Of a DNA stretch of 64,000 bases, positions 63,965 to 64,000 are shown one piece after another. Both the position numbers and the translations under genes were made by a program. Source of the stretch: Takifugu bimaculatus (lineage: Eukaryota; Chordata; Actinopteri; Tetraodontiformes; Tetraodontidae). The DNA lies in assembly GCA_004026145.2 (NCBI GenBank), contig CP034992.1:11385209-11449208 (forward strand). The letters run 5' to 3'. Within the stretch, counting starts at the first letter, position 1; each line of letters starts with the position of its first letter. A model generated the notes under the pieces. That model did no database searches. It was not told the DNA's origin and saw nothing but the letters and a program-made list of their open reading frames with translations.

Positions 63965-64000
63965 GTGAGACTGACACAAACGCCCTCTCCCTCTTTTCTT

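Noticed and set aside
1..64000. tRNA, rRNA, phage or bacterial-type operon features
   Set aside because: None seen by eye. Intron structure, repeats and protein families are all vertebrate.

Overview
This is eukaryotic DNA, and everything recognisable points to a teleost fish, probably a compact percomorph-type genome. Genes are split by many short GT-AG introns of about 75-150 bp. CA/TG and tetra- or pentanucleotide microsatellites are abundant, and there are small hAT-type elements. The proteins are vertebrate but fish-like. Almost all ORFs longer than 60 codons outside the exons listed here are chance ORFs.

Layout. 1-16.9 kb (+): gnai2, the inhibitory G-protein alpha-i2 subunit. Coding exons 2-8 are present; exon 1 lies off the left edge, and a short intron interrupts the 3' UTR. 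16.9-19.3 kb: no gene seen. 19.3-21.6 kb (+): inka1 (fam212a), a PAK4-inhibitor family gene with a three-CCAAT-box promoter and two apparent +1 frame breaks in its main exon. 21.6-38.0 kb: a gene-poor stretch with microsatellites, a near-perfect 139-bp inverted repeat (34.4-35.0 kb) and an orphan TATA promoter-like site (30.1 kb). 38.0-40.2 kb (-): a complete but highly diverged, shortened IWS1-like gene of 11-12 small exons. 40.2-52.9 kb: non-coding, with an 0.8-kb minisatellite (41.55-42.36 kb), a 556-bp hAT-type MITE with perfect 8-bp target duplications (50.7-51.3 kb) and a retroposon-like tail. 52.96 kb to the right edge (+): col7a1, collagen VII alpha-1. Its whole NC1 region is present: signal peptide, VWA, nine FN3 domains, second VWA, Cys-rich linker. 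It comprises 27 exons and 1252 codons and stops where the Gly-X-Y helix should begin.

The human homologues of gnai2, inka1 and col7a1 all map to 3p21.31, so this is a conserved vertebrate neighbourhood. The genes are not functionally linked: one is a receptor signalling switch, one a kinase inhibitor, one a transcription/histone-chaperone-type protein and one an anchoring-fibril collagen. The IWS1-like gene does not belong to that mammalian set as far as I know and is the best candidate for something poorly described. All exon coordinates were worked out by hand from splice signals and reading phase and await RNA evidence.
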